Source: Varanus komodoensis (Eukaryota; Chordata; Lepidosauria; Squamata; Varanidae). From it: DNA of 64,000 nucleotides. Each line of letters starts with the position of its first letter. The first letter of the stretch is position 1. The notes under the pieces were generated by a model. That model made no database searches and was not told the DNA's origin. It saw only the letters and a program-made list of their open reading frames with translations. The stretch lies in the NCBI RefSeq assembly GCF_004798865.1, contig NW_025335587.1, forward strand, positions 537,004 to 601,003. The letters run 5' to 3'. Below are positions 1-11,234 of this stretch, piece by piece. The position numbers and the translations under genes were made by a program.

Positions 1-787
1 ATAGGTCTCCTTTCTTCTTGGTCAAGAACTAGGTGATGAGCAGACATTGCTATTGCTACAACTGATTCAGCTTTTATCATTCCTAAGGAAATATACTTGA
101 TGTTGCTCCTGTACATTGTTAATCTGAAAGATCATGTAACAAATTTCAGTTTACTAAAAATATACTTTTTAATCAAGCAACAGAAAGAAGACTTCATCAA
201 AAGTTTCTGTGGCTACTAATATAATTTTTAAAATGTCTTTTCCATCACCACTCCTGTCGATTAAGGCCACATCGACAAAATCAGCTGGGAGTACTTTTTA
301 ATGAACTGTGATACACATGCATCTGACTAGTGATGTATAAGTCATGCACTATGTTGCTCAGAACAAAAGTTATCCTTACTGTTTCCAGGTCAATAGAAGC
401 CATTTAAGTCAGCATCACAAAGTTTCTAAGAATCTGAAGAAATGAATCCGATTGTCCCACTCTGACCCCTTGTTCTTTTTTTTTTAAGTTCTTCTTTTCA
501 TGGCAATACCACATTTTAATTACCATGTTTATGCAGAAAATTGCATTTTTAAGGTGTTAGTTGCCCATCTGAAAGCCATTAGCTGTTCAAAATAAGTGTC
601 ATGTGATCCCATAAGATAAAAGGATACCAGATTCATTAAAAGACAACAATTGGGGTGCAAAGGACAGATGCTTGGAAATGGCAATAAATTCAAAAACCAA
701 GATATAGATTGTGACTTGAATAGACATCACATGCAACCCAATTCCATTTATGTTAAAATACGGTAAGTGTGAACATGATTACAGCCT
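1..787. other. AT-rich spacer
   Basis: No gene or recognisable repeat is seen here. The stretch is AT-rich with very few CpGs and frequent stops in all frames. A short run of T lies near 477-486. It reads as ordinary intergenic or intronic vertebrate DNA. Confidence 0.6.
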
Positions 788-819
788 TATGTATGTATGT
801 ATGTATGTATGTATGTATG

Positions 820-859
<40 letters not shown>
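788..859. repeat. Compound microsatellite (TATG)n-(TATC)n
   Basis: About eight TATG units run directly into about ten TATC units with no interruption. The open frame over it (repeated MYVC, then LSIY) is only a translation of the repeat. The two blocks differ by one base per unit, so one probably arose from the other by a point change followed by slippage. It is likely length-polymorphic. Confidence 0.95.
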
Positions 860-1835
860 ACCCCAATCTGGTGCAGTGGAAGCAAAATAGCATTATTTCA
901 TTTGGGCTATTCTATGTAAATAAAATCTTTCTTCAATATCACTTTGCTCAGGAACATTGATGGACACTGATATTGCTGCAAATTTACTTCTTATCCTCAG
1001 GAGCAGGAATCCAGCTGAAATTAAAGTCTGCAGAAATTTTAGATGTAACAGTGCTTTGGAACTCAAGTTAGATGTGATTTTCTAAATTGCAAATGTTTTC
1101 AGATTTTGCTTTACTGTTTCCCACTCTCTTATCTTCATATTGCTTGAAATGAACAAATAGCTTACCAAATTAAGCAGAATTACAACCATATAACCTGCTG
1201 CTTTATTCATAATGTTGGAGTAGCTGTAATGGAGTAGGAAAAAGAGACTAGGCCTGGTTCATGATTAACATATTAGTCTAAATGAAGTTTATCTCCCTTG
1301 AGGCAGTTACGTGTGTGGCCTTTCACCATGCAAACTAGCAGAAAGTTGATCCTGTTGCAAACACGTGCTACATATTACCATATTTACATTTTCCTGTTTG
1401 GAAAGATGGGAAGCTTGCAGAGGGCCTAGGTTAGGTGAGCTGAGAGTTGAAACCTTAAACCGTTTCATGCTTATTTATTTTATGATCCTATTGGGTCCAG
1501 TGTTTATCCAGATTGTTCAACCATCTGGATTAGATAATTTGTTGGAAATTAACAGTGTTTGATGGTTATCGGTCTGAACGATTAAAAGTGGGGGGAAATT
1601 TATAGAAGTAGACAGAAAAATGGATTTATTTTTGCAATACCCTGATTATGCTGAAGTGATAGAGGATCAATGACAATCTTACCTCTCATCATCCATCAGC
1701 TGGATGCCAACAGGAAGGTAGAAAGAATTAGTACACAATATAACATTCTGGCCCATAGAATAACTAAGAATTAGAAGCCTGAATATTGAACAGCCTTGTT
1801 GACACTGTTACTTTTAAATGCCATCCGTATTTTTG
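860..1835. other. AT-rich spacer
   Basis: No gene, RNA gene or known repeat is recognised. The sequence is AT-rich, CpG-poor and stop-rich. The short open frame at 1365-1562 has no recognisable protein features. Confidence 0.55.
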
Positions 1836-1839
1836 TACT

Positions 1840-2015
1840 GTTCCAGTTTCCTTTTCTTCATCATACCTAGCCGTCTTCCTTTTCCTTCCTAGCCTTGCTC
1901 TTTTGTTCCCACTCACCCCTTTATTTCGTTTTCTCTCTCCATTCCCAGCCTTACTTTTTCTCCCCACACCCCCAACCTCTAGCTTCTCTATTCCTGCCTC
2001 CTTCTCCTCCTTGGG
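1840..2015. repeat. Long polypyrimidine-rich tract
   Basis: About 170 bases are strongly C/T-biased on the plus strand, with recurring words such as TTCCTTCCTAGCC and CTCTCCATTCCC. It is not a simple microsatellite and looks like an old pyrimidine-rich minisatellite or diverged low-complexity tract. The overlapping frames (1764-1967 minus, 1786-2019 plus, 1895-2152 plus) are composition artefacts rich in K/R on one strand and S/F/P/L on the other. Confidence 0.7.
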
Positions 2016-2019
2016 CTAG

Positions 2020-2685
2020 CCAGGCTCCCAATGCAACCATTTTGTGCTTGTGCCCACCACAGTTTCTAAAATTCATGATGTGTCCCACAGGCCCACAAAT
2101 GCTGTGCAAGGGTGTTCTTCAGCCTCACCATTCAGAGATAGCAACTATTTAGAGAAGATTGCAATGGTAAGCATCCCAGGGGATGCTTGCTTCTGTTCCC
2201 ACTCAATTCTGCAGGGAGAGGGAGGTATTGCAATTCACATTCATGAGATCCAATTTTGGTATCAGCAATGTTGCTTTTTCAAAAGGAAATTCAGTAAATA
2301 ATGATTATGCAGCTATAATCGGTGCATACTCACAGTAGCAGATTTGGTATAGACGTTGTTCGTTAACCATTTAAATGGATTAAGAGTGCGGTTCTTTTTG
2401 AAAAAATGCATTAAGATCAAGAATAACGAAGAAAGAATGATAATGTGAAGTAAAAAGAAGAATTGCCTGGAATAGGATTGAAGAACAAACCTAAAATTTA
2501 TGGTTTGACTATTTCAATGGATATTCCCTGACTCTAGCATGCAAATACAGTACAAAAGATAGATTATAGATTAGATATAATAGATTATAGATTAATTTGA
2601 GGAAAAAACAGGAGTGCAATGTAAATTCAGTTTACGTTCTTCAACAGAGATTACTCCTTTTCCTGATTTAGACCTTGACCATTTT
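2020..2685. other. Spacer with a small 21-bp tandem duplication
   Basis: No gene is recognised. The 15-base word ATAGATTATAGATTA occurs at 2559-2573 and again at 2580-2594, a local tandem duplication with a 21-base period. The rest is AT-rich spacer. Confidence 0.55.
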
Positions 2686-2689
2686 CAGA

Positions 2690-3050
2690 TGGTATGCCAT
2701 GATTCACAGTGGTTTATTTAACCCATAAGCCATGGCACCAAGGGTGCTAGCTGGCAATTCCACTTCCAAGTTGTGTCATGCAAATGCAAAAAGCACGAGT
2801 AATACAAGGGTAGTTTAACCTGCAGTCTGCTTTAGGGTTATGCCAGGACTATTTAATCCATGGTCTGCTTTAGGATTATGTGAGGTTTGTTTAACCCTTA
2901 CATGATGCACAGTCAACTGGTTTGCATGACAGTAGGGATGTCATGTTCAAAATGCGGCACACCAACATGTGCCACAGCCTCGTCTTGTGTTAAATAATCC
3001 ATGGGAGCCTGTTAGGTTTTGTGAACAGCCCCAGCCACTTCCTGGTAGAC
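2690..3050. repeat. Unclassified interspersed repeat with internal 36-38-bp tandem units
   Basis: The stretch is rich in words such as TTTAACCC, TTTAATCCATGG and CATGGCACC, which recur at other places in the window and resemble the AACCATGG-type repeats common in lizards. Inside it, 2811-2848 and 2849-2886 are two diverged copies of one unit sharing the core TCTGCTTTAGG, followed by a partial third copy. No reverse transcriptase or transposase frame is seen. A non-autonomous DNA element is the likeliest explanation, but the class is not settled. Confidence 0.4.
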
Positions 3051-3609
3051 TAAAGGAATCTGGTTTGCTGAAGTGACAGAAGTCTGTTAGAGGCCATGAT
3101 GCTTTTCTCAGGTTTGAAAATCCCATTTGTCAAAACCATGATAGCCACTTGCACTTTTGGTCCATTCAGACGATCACAAGTACTGCAGATTGCTCTGAAT
3201 AGGGATGCAATTAAATCACTGTTTAGTGGAAAAACTGATAATCAGAACCCAACTTTTACAGATAATTTGCATGTACATTGGTTTCTACTAACAGTGAGTC
3301 ACTAGAGGTCACTGACAAATGAAAAATCTAAGGATAGATAAATGTGGTAACTGTATGGTCTGTCCAGTCCAGTAATCAATGCTTAATAGAGAAAATAACA
3401 TCAAAGGCAGTAAGATTCCAAAAATGTTTGTCCCCTGGGAGTCTCACCATTTAAATTTCAGCCTGCAACTCAGAAGAGAGAGACCTTATGGAGTTCCCAA
3501 CCCTAATTCCATAAAAGTAACAATCTTTGGACTTTTTAAGCACAATGAATAATCTTATATATCCGCATATAATTTGGGTAATTCAGAACTGGTTACAAAT
3601 GTATACTCC
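3051..3609. other. Spacer, nothing recognised
   Basis: AT-rich unique sequence. The short open frame at 3096-3305 has no signal peptide, domain or repeat similarity that I recognise. Confidence 0.5.
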
Positions 3610-3750
3610 ATTTATTTAGTTTGCATTTATCTAAAATTATTTTTAGGTCATCTTAAGGGTAGATCCCTCTCAAGGCAGTGTATAAGATAGAAAAAATACA
3701 AAAGTATACAGATGGACAATAAATAAATACACAATAAGTTCTTATAAAAC
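3610..3750 (-). mobile_element. L2-type LINE 3' tail fragment
   Basis: In reverse orientation this matches the generic squamate L2 3' end: an A/T-rich tail, then the antisense of a conserved terminal block (TCTCAAGGCAGTGTATAAG on the plus strand), then a stretch of AATAAATA-like words. Only about 140 bases of non-coding tail survive, so it is a heavily 5'-truncated and old copy. Confidence 0.5.
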
Positions 3751-4795
3751 ATATGAATATATTTTCTATCTTTTTGATCCCACAGATTTTCTTGGCCTTC
3801 ACTATTGCATTTTTTAAACCTCCTTATTTTTGCAATGTGCTTTTACCTCCACTGAACTGTTCCTTGCTCCCAAGATAATTAATTTGGAAACAAAGTATGT
3901 CTAGAGCATTTTAATCATGTAGCTTTCTCTTAAAGGCCTGTTTCTTACTTGCCTTAAAATAAAATGACACATAGGCAACTCCACTTGGCCAGTCCTTATA
4001 TTAGACTCAATTAGGGACATTTTCATTATCCTAGATCAATTTTTGTTTCTCCACAGTTAGGCTAGCTAGCCTGGTGTATATCACTGACCCTGCCTGGGGA
4101 GCCATTAAACATAAATAGCTTGCAAGATGGAGCGGCCGGCATGTGATTGCTTTCCAATAGCTTCCGTTCCGTATCACAATGTACACGCAAGAATTGGTCT
4201 TAAGGCTAGCAGTGTGAAGCTGCCCAAACATAATAACAGGATTCTACTACAAACAAGTAGTTTTCTGCAATGCAGACATTCGCTGGTTTGCACATGAGGC
4301 TGATGTGGGATGAGGGATGGGGTGTGCATGTACGCCCTCCCCGAACATCTCAGTGTATGAGGCCCTTGCGTAGACCTTTGTACACTGAGTGTGAAGGTCT
4401 GAAAAGGGCATGGGAAGCATGTTCGGCTGGACACACTTATGGAGTTCCTATGCTTGTGAATACAGCTGGGACATGGGGCAAAGCCCCCTTCCCAGTAGCC
4501 TACACATGAGCAGCTGAACATTTGCATAGGTCTACAGAGTGTCAACATATTGCTATTTATAATGACAAAGAACCCACAATTCAGTCATTGGCATTCAAAT
4601 TATGATAAACAGAAGAAAAAATTAACATGCATATTTGCTGATGTTTATAAGATAATGTTGAACATACACAATAAGCTTTCATTCCCTACATGTTCTTTTT
4701 GGGCATACATTATTTTGAAATTCCTACTAGTAAACCAATCAACTAAGATTTTTGCTAAGAGCATGTCATTACATCAACCTTTCCCAGCAGAGCTT
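3751..4795. other. Spacer with a GC-richer stretch at 4085-4510
   Basis: No gene is recognised. The middle part is less AT-rich than its surroundings and carries overlapping open frames on both strands (4174-4548 minus, 124 codons; 4270-4509 plus, 79 codons). Neither shows a recognisable family, and the two overlap almost completely, as expected for local composition. An exon cannot be excluded from sequence alone. Confidence 0.45.
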
Positions 4796-4799
4796 TAGT

Positions 4800-5250
4800 A
4801 AATATATATTCGGCAGCTATTTTGCAGTCATTGACATTTGACAGTGTACTTATATTTCCTCCCATTAACGTGTTTTTCGCTTGAAGAGCACTTGACCTAG
4901 GCCAAAAATATCCTACAACTTTCATCATTATTTACTGAGTGGCAGTAGCACTAAAAAAGAAACTCAGGATTTCACAGGCTGTTAAAGTTTCATAGAAACA
5001 AGAGGTCCATTTCTAGCACTTAAGTATCTTGTTGGCAAAAAATAAATATGACATTGGATTTAATTAGGAGATAAGGTATCACTATTTATGCAAAGAATTC
5101 TGCGAGGACCTGGAAGTTAAAAGTGCACTTTGTATTGAAAACTAACCTTTCTTTTGGTTGTAATGATGTAATGCCATTTTGTATTAATCTACTGAAAAGT
5201 TTTTATGTTTTAAATTTGTTTAAATCAAAACCTGATGGCCTAAAAAGATG
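4800..5250. promoter_or_regulatory. Candidate conserved non-coding element
   Basis: The block is repeat-free and free of long open frames. It contains transcription-factor-like words such as TTGACAG (MEIS/TALE type), GGATTTAATTAGGAG (homeodomain TAATTA type) and ATTTATGCAAA (POU-like). This texture of clustered homeodomain-type motifs without repeats is typical of vertebrate developmental enhancers, but it is a visual impression only; conservation has not been measured. Confidence 0.25.
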
Positions 5251-6560
5251 TACATAACCTTTCTTAACATTTAATTGCAACTGCATTACCAACCAGTTTT
5301 ATATCCAATGCAGAAGCTGAAAGATATACTTTTCTTGATGTCTTCTATATTGGAGTCACTTGTGCCTAAATCCTACATGTGTTTCCATGTAAGCTTTCTC
5401 TACTAGAAGTTTAACGCAAATCAGTGGAAGTTTTTTCCAGATCACATTCAGTGTTGGGGTGCAAATGTTAGTTTGGCATCAGGTGCTGGCATTTTGATCG
5501 ATGAGTCCAAGCAACCAAGGAAATATATTTGGAGAAATACTGCTTTCACTCTGTATTGTAAACATGTGACTCAGGTGTTTACATTTTAAACATTCATTTC
5601 TTGTTCCAAATCTCACATGTAAAAGAAACTGTATTTTCAATTCATTTATTTTATTTCAATGTTCTTTTTTCCATACTGGATTGAACCTGAATTTATGCTT
5701 GTCTAACTGTGCCGGCAGAAGTAGAATACCTGACTCCTCCTTTCCATATCAGCTCTTTAGCCTCCTGAAAATGTTAACTGTGATATGGGGAAGATAATCC
5801 CAAAAATTGGGGTAGAGAGAATGTTCATGTGTGAAAAGGATGATACTCAATGAACCCTTCTACATGAGAATTTTGGATATTTACCTAAAATTCAACAGTA
5901 TAGAAACAATGGAAAAGACTGAGATATTGCCAAAAAAATGCACAGTGTATTTCATGAAAACTCCCTATTTCTCATCCCTATATTTGGTCTGTGGAATATA
6001 GAAAATCTCAGTTGGAAGGTATAATTATTAATCTATGTAGAAACTTGGACCCAGGACAAGAGTCCATTATCTGGAATTTCGGACCACACTGAAAGCTCTT
6101 TCAAGTACTGAGAGTCAGCTACCAGGTGATGAGGAGAAGGTACAGAAGGAAGGTATCTGCAGAATGCTCCGTGCACTGTGGCACCCTCCATTAGAGTCTG
6201 GGGGACCTGCAATGGCAAAAGACATCCCGCTCCAGCCACTTTGCTAGTTTAACATAGTTATTGCCATGGCCAGTCTGTGTAAAGAACTGAACCAGGCAAG
6301 AAACAGCTGGCCTCAATATCACTCATCAGAGCTATTAATAATCCTAGGAAAAATGCATAATGGGCGAGAACAGAACTGTTCCTACAAAGAAGTCTTACTG
6401 ATGCATTTAATTGCTTCAAAGTTGGTCGATGGCATTTATTTTCCAAGGTAATTCAGTTTGAATTGCTTGATTTTGGAGCTGTTTGCATTCCATAAACACA
6501 CTGCAAGTGAGTGATCAAGGAATCATCGGGTAATTATCCAGTTTTTGCACAGTGATTGCC
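5251..6560. other. Spacer, nothing recognised
   Basis: AT-rich sequence with no recognised gene or repeat. Short frames at 6033-6446 on both strands overlap one another and have no recognisable features. Confidence 0.5.
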
Positions 6561-6567
6561 AACAATG

Positions 6568-6780
6568 GGAGGGACCTGAGTGGAAAAGCACATGCTTTGC
6601 ATGCAAAAGTGCCAAGGTTTATTCCTTGGCATTCTCAGTGAAAAGACGTTCTCAGAGATCAGACGCCAGGAAAAGCTTCTGGCTGTGGCCTTGGAGAGCT
6701 GTTGTCAGCCAGAGTAGACAACCATAGGTTAGCTGGGCAAATAGCCTGATATGGTATAACACGACTTCCTGTGTTCCTAC
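6568..6780 (+). mobile_element. tRNA-derived SINE (GCTTTGCATGCA type)
   Basis: The copy follows the layout of a common squamate tRNA-derived SINE. The A-box half is degraded, and the CATGCTTTGCATGCAAAAG block is followed by a B-box-like GGTTTATTCC. The body reads GGAGAGCTGTTGTCAGCC then AGAGTAGACA, and the 3' end is ACTTCCTGTGTTCCTAC. The CR1-like final word (TTCCTAC for TTCTATG) suggests mobilisation by a CR1-class LINE. The copy is diverged and therefore old. A related copy lies at 21955-22110 and a fragment at 39480-39660. Confidence 0.75.
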
Positions 6781-6784
6781 ACAA

Positions 6785-7580
6785 AACTTTTTGGTCCATG
6801 TTTTGTCATATACAGAACATAATTTGACTGCGTAGATTAATCACCTTCTCCAATTTTTAAAGATTTCATTAGCCCAGCGCCAACCAGCATGACCAATAGG
6901 CATGCTGAAAATGCCCAAAACTGCTGAAGGCAAGCCAGCTGTGAAAGGCTGATTTATACCTCCCTGTGAGGCACAAGCTGAATCATAAAGAGTGGTTGAT
7001 CTCTGAGGCATCTTGAAGAACTTTATGGAAAAAGACTAACAGGAATAGATGCCCTCTGAAAGAACAACACGCTAGGTTGCTTACCAGTCTAACAAGTGTT
7101 ATTTTTTAATTCTCATCTCACATTGGTGGAACGAAAACAGGAAACATGGGGAGCAACCTTGAATACGGGCTATTTTATTGTGAGAACCCAGCAAGTCCGG
7201 ACATTTCAGAGGATTTGGGCCCTCAACAGCTTCTTTAGGCTGGGCTAAAAAAGCAAGATACAGCACATGAAGGAATGTTTTAATTTATATGAGGAGCGAT
7301 TTTCATTCGTTCTGACATGGTGAACTGTAGTTGGTCTATGCTCCAGTTAGTCAATGGACTGGTCCTGTCACAAAAACAAGTGCTGTCCATTTTACAACAG
7401 CTTCCTAGGCTACTGGATCATTTCCAGATACATTTGAAACTGACGGTTGTGACCTACACCATCCCCATGACTGTGCTGTTCGGAAGACTGTATTTCACAA
7501 TATGAGAGAGCTTTCGTCCCACCATTAATTGAAGCACATACGAAAGGAACCCAAGAGATGGCTTTCGTGATGTTTGTTTG
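6785..7580. other. Spacer, nothing recognised
   Basis: No gene or known repeat. The frame at 7317-7505 (62 codons) contains no recognisable domain. Base composition is ordinary for the window. Confidence 0.5.
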
Positions 7581-7584
7581 TTTA

Positions 7585-7660
7585 TTTTATTTATTTAGGA
7601 AGCTTCTATGCCACCCCATTCGCCGAAGCCTCTGCCTCTGCCTCTGAAAGTTGTTCTCTG
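7585..7660 (-). mobile_element. L2-type LINE 3' tail fragment (GCCGCCCC family)
   Basis: A T/A-rich tail is followed by CACCCCATTCGCCGAAGCC, the antisense of the terminal block seen better preserved at 23470-23510 and, in plus orientation, at 13310-13345. Only the last 70 or so bases are present. It runs into a short CCTCTG-type repeat at 7626-7670. Confidence 0.6.
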
Positions 7661-7699
7661 CCTCTGAAATTCTTTGCCAATGGAGGGCTTTCTAGTCCT

Positions 7700-7915
7700 T
7701 CTACTGATGCCAACAGACAAAGATATTTTTATTCAGAGTGTCCTTTGGCTGATTATACTGGCTTGTTTTGGCCGGTGTAAATAGTTTGGATTTGTTAAAC
7801 TGGATGTTTTTGACAATCATACTTATTTTTATTTTACTGCCATTACAGTCCATTTTACTTTCTATTTTACTGCTAAAAACCACCTTGAACACCATTTAAT
7901 ACAAAGACAAGATCC
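7700..7915 (+). mobile_element. L2-type LINE 3' end
   Basis: Plus-oriented L2 3' sequence: remnants of the C-terminal coding end (GACAAAGATATTTTTATTCA), then T-rich 3' UTR, then the terminal block AAAACCACCTTGAACACC. It faces away from the L2 tail at 7585-7660, so two fragments lie body to body. The copy is old. Confidence 0.5.
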
Positions 7916-9410
7916 ATATTTAAGAAATGAATACATAAACATATTTCAGTTCCTTATCTGTTACATATAGTGTATCTGGCAACAAAATGGACACATAATC
8001 AGCAATCATGTGGGACTGCTGATTATGTGTTCAGGCTCCAAGTTATATAGGGCTGCATATGTTCATTTATCCAGTTTATCTTTAGATCCTAATTATGACA
8101 CCATCAAAACTCACATATTACTAAAAGGGTAGTAATCATAGTGCTTGCTTGTCACATGCCTAATGGTATTCATTACAATACAAGATCAGCTTGCAGAATG
8201 GTCATTGCTGCTTGAAATATGGTTATGCTTAAAGTGTGTTTATTTTTCAATAGTTTTTCTTTCGAACATTTTTAGCTTTTTGTTTCTGTTCTGCTAAGTG
8301 CTGATATTTTGACAGACACAGAGTTAGTCTCTAAGAGAGTTGTAACTTGCCTGGTATTCCTTGCAAAAGAGGTGCCAGAATTAATAGGACACGTTAAGAA
8401 CTGAGACTTGGAGCAAGCGAATACATTTGAAGGAATCCAAGTCTGTAGAAGCACTTCGGATTACATTCTTAACTGACGCTGACTCAGATCCAATTACTAT
8501 CACTGATGCACTATTAACCAAGGCACATCACTCCAAAGGCATGTTGACTCTGACTGGCATGCTGCAAGAACCTCGAAGGTTAAATGTTACAGAAAATGCA
8601 ATCCAGTGTGCTGGAGTTACTGCAGTTCCAGGACAGGAACTGCAACCAAAGTCTGGTCTAAATTCTAGCAGCAACTCTTCTGTGCACCAGTATTTTAACT
8701 TTGGCCTTTATATCTGCAGCCTTCCACATGCTGAACTACAGTTTCCATTGTTCTCGTCTGTTAGGCATGCTACCTGGGGCTGCTAGGGGATGGAACTCTG
8801 GAGGGCTACAGTTTCTCCATCACAGCCTTACACAGTATAAATAACACTCATTTTTTTCTTTTTAAATGAAAAAAGTATTTACACTGGGGAGTGGGGATAA
8901 TTTAAGTATTAAATGAATATGATGGTTGTTTTAGGCTCTTAGCCCACCCAATTGTTGCCCTTCATATAGAAGGCTTTGAGTATGAAACACATGATTTAGA
9001 CATACTTAAAGAAGCTCACTAAATTCAGTGGGGCTTGAACGACTCCCGTGACTTCCACTATTTTCAAGAGGTTTAGTATAAGCATGACTGGGTCTGCATC
9101 CAACCCATAGGATAGGAACTAGTGCACTACTGGAGTGAAAGTGATGAAATTTTTACAAGTCCCCATCCAGTCCTCCAAATCCATGGCACAAGTTATTCAT
9201 TGGCCTGGTCTCACAGTGGAATGGTGAGATGAGAAAGGCCATCAGTACATTCATTCCTAAGCCCTCCTTCCAGTCCTGGGAAGGCTAGAAAACTCTAGTT
9301 TTTTAAGGAGCTCTGGGTGATTAAGCAGGCTGGTTGACTGCTAGTGCACGGGCAGTACAACTCTCATAGTAAACACCACAAAACACAGAGTGGCTTGCAC
9401 GGAGAGGGTG
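7916..9410. other. Spacer with one 119-codon open frame of unknown meaning
   Basis: The plus-strand frame 8427-8786 is long for this AT-rich DNA. It uses a non-ATG first codon, has no signal peptide or domain I recognise, and has no obvious splice context, so I do not call it a gene. Near 9000-9110 there is a short run resembling the CAGTGGGACTT-type interspersed repeat common in lizards. Nothing else is recognised. Confidence 0.45.
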
Positions 9411-9414
9411 TTGG

Positions 9415-9512
9415 CTGCTGAGGTATTTGGGATTACATCTCAGCATTCCTGAGCATTGGCCATTGTGGCCATTCTAAAACATATGGAGGACAACAGGTTG
9501 GGCAAAGATGTC
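9415..9512. mobile_element. hAT-like MITE fragment (CTCCAGATGTTG family)
   Basis: Internal words GCATTGGCCATTGTGGCC and ATATGGAGGACAACAGGTTG match the centre and right arm of the short hairpin-forming MITE seen more completely at 32105-32232 and 45978-46101. The left arm is weak (GGGATTACATCTCAGCA). No target duplication is visible. Confidence 0.4.
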
Positions 9513-11230
9513 TGAAACATTCATTCTTCCAATTGTAACTTTGGTAGGTGATTCCTACTCGGATGTGGTTCAAGAGGTGAAAACAAGTTGACTCTACTAG
9601 GCAGGACATTTCTAGAAAGTATTCCCACTACTATTTCAGCTTTGGAATGCTGTTCTGACCCACTGAACTAACCATTCTGATGTGTATATGTGTCTCCATC
9701 CACCCACCCACCCACCGCCACTAACTTTTATATGAAAGTTGTTGTTACTCCTAAAGCTGGTCCCAAAACCCTTGTGTTATATTGACCTGGGCAAACTGTA
9801 CTTCCAGGTTTCATACACTTAACCAACTCTCCATTTTGGCTTCTCCCGGCTTCTTCTGTTTCCTGAAGGTGTTTACTGCATCTTTCCCCTTCCTTCATCC
9901 TCTCTGTTGCAGGATGTTGTAACCCCTTTGCTGGCTTACATGCAAAAGTTTGGGATGCCGCTCGCTTATGTGTGGTCTCACGGGGTGCTGGAGTGATAGC
10001 AAGCTGATTTTTGGCAGTGGGGGCTGCAATGCTGAAACTGCAAATGAGTTCAATTAGCAGTTCAGAGCAGAGACCCCACACACCGGGGCTGGGGGAGAGA
10101 GGGGGGACTGCCATTCTTCTATCCTCACTCCCCCAGGGTGAGTGCGCCGACCCCTGGCACAAGGGTCATGCCACACCGCAGACAGAGCTGGCGTTCAGGA
10201 AAATCCACAGATCAGAGATGCAATCTGTAGCCCCATTCAGTCCCCCTCCTTGTGCAACTCAGGGGGTCGGAGCGGGATCATTTGGAAAGCATTTGCTAAC
10301 ATATGGATTGCTTTTAAGCTGCAACTTTTTAATTCACTGCATTTCCCAGTTCCATTCCTTAATTGTGGGTTGCGTTTTTCTTACTCTTGTTTCCTGTGCT
10401 GCAGAAAGCATCGCTGCAAATAGAAGGTGAGGTCTACATCCTAATCCAAATAGACCATGACAAACCCATCTCTTGTCATGTCACTTCACAAAGGCAGACA
10501 GCAAAAGGACAAATATGCTCAGCCTCCCATGGAGCACTCTCCTTGCAAGCAGCCAGTTTCAGCAAATGATCTCGCATTTATGGTATTGGACACTGTCAAA
10601 TAAAACATTTAATTGAAAAACAACAACTGCATTTTATCCAGAATGAAATTATTTGGGAACGTCTTCCTTTAACTGGCCTCTTTTTTTTTTTTTTTTTGGT
10701 AGTATGGAAGAACACCCCTCCCCCCATGTGTGCCTTTTAAAAATCCAAATTAAAGCCTTAGGCCATTTAGACATGCCTGCCCACATTTGCTCTGCTTTCA
10801 TGACCTTCCGTGCCACAAGAAAAAAAGGATTGCCTGAATTCAGCACTGTACCACCTCTGTAAGGGGTCGGAGGACTACCTGGGTCCATCCAATTCATTCC
10901 ACATTCACAAAAAGGTACAGATAATTAAATATATTATGGATGTAGAGCACAAGACAGTGCAATGGGTTGCTTTGTGCTTAAGTGAAGAAGGATATGAAAT
11001 GGCAGCAGTAAAATATACTACTTTGCATGTTTGTGGAGGGGGCAGAGAAGGTTCTGAAACTTTATTTGCAGTTAAATTCTTGTGGTTAAATAATGGCATC
11101 AATTTGCCAAATGAGGCCTACATGAAGAGGCCTGTGATCTGGCTGTTTGAAATAATCCCCTTCTCCAATTGGTTCATCAGTCATTGGTTCACTGTCATGT
11201 TTTCAGTGGAGGAGTGTAATTGATTTATTT
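9513..11230. other. Spacer with a GC-richer stretch and overlapping open frames
   Basis: Between about 9700 and 10570 the GC content rises and open frames occur on both strands (9728-10162 minus, 144 codons; 10011-10430 and 10363-10569 plus). None resembles a known family. A strong splice-acceptor-like tract ends at 10404 and a GTGAGG donor-like site starts at 10427. A 17-base run of T lies at 10681-10697. Frames at 10810-11223 are also unrecognised. Confidence 0.4.
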
Positions 11231-11234
11231 TTAA

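Noticed and set aside
788-960. 63-codon frame with MYVC and LSIY repeats
   Set aside because: It is a translation of the TATG/TATC microsatellite.
9728-10430. Overlapping 144- and 139-codon frames on opposite strands
   Set aside because: They overlap in a GC-richer stretch, as expected from fewer chance stops, and neither resembles a known protein.
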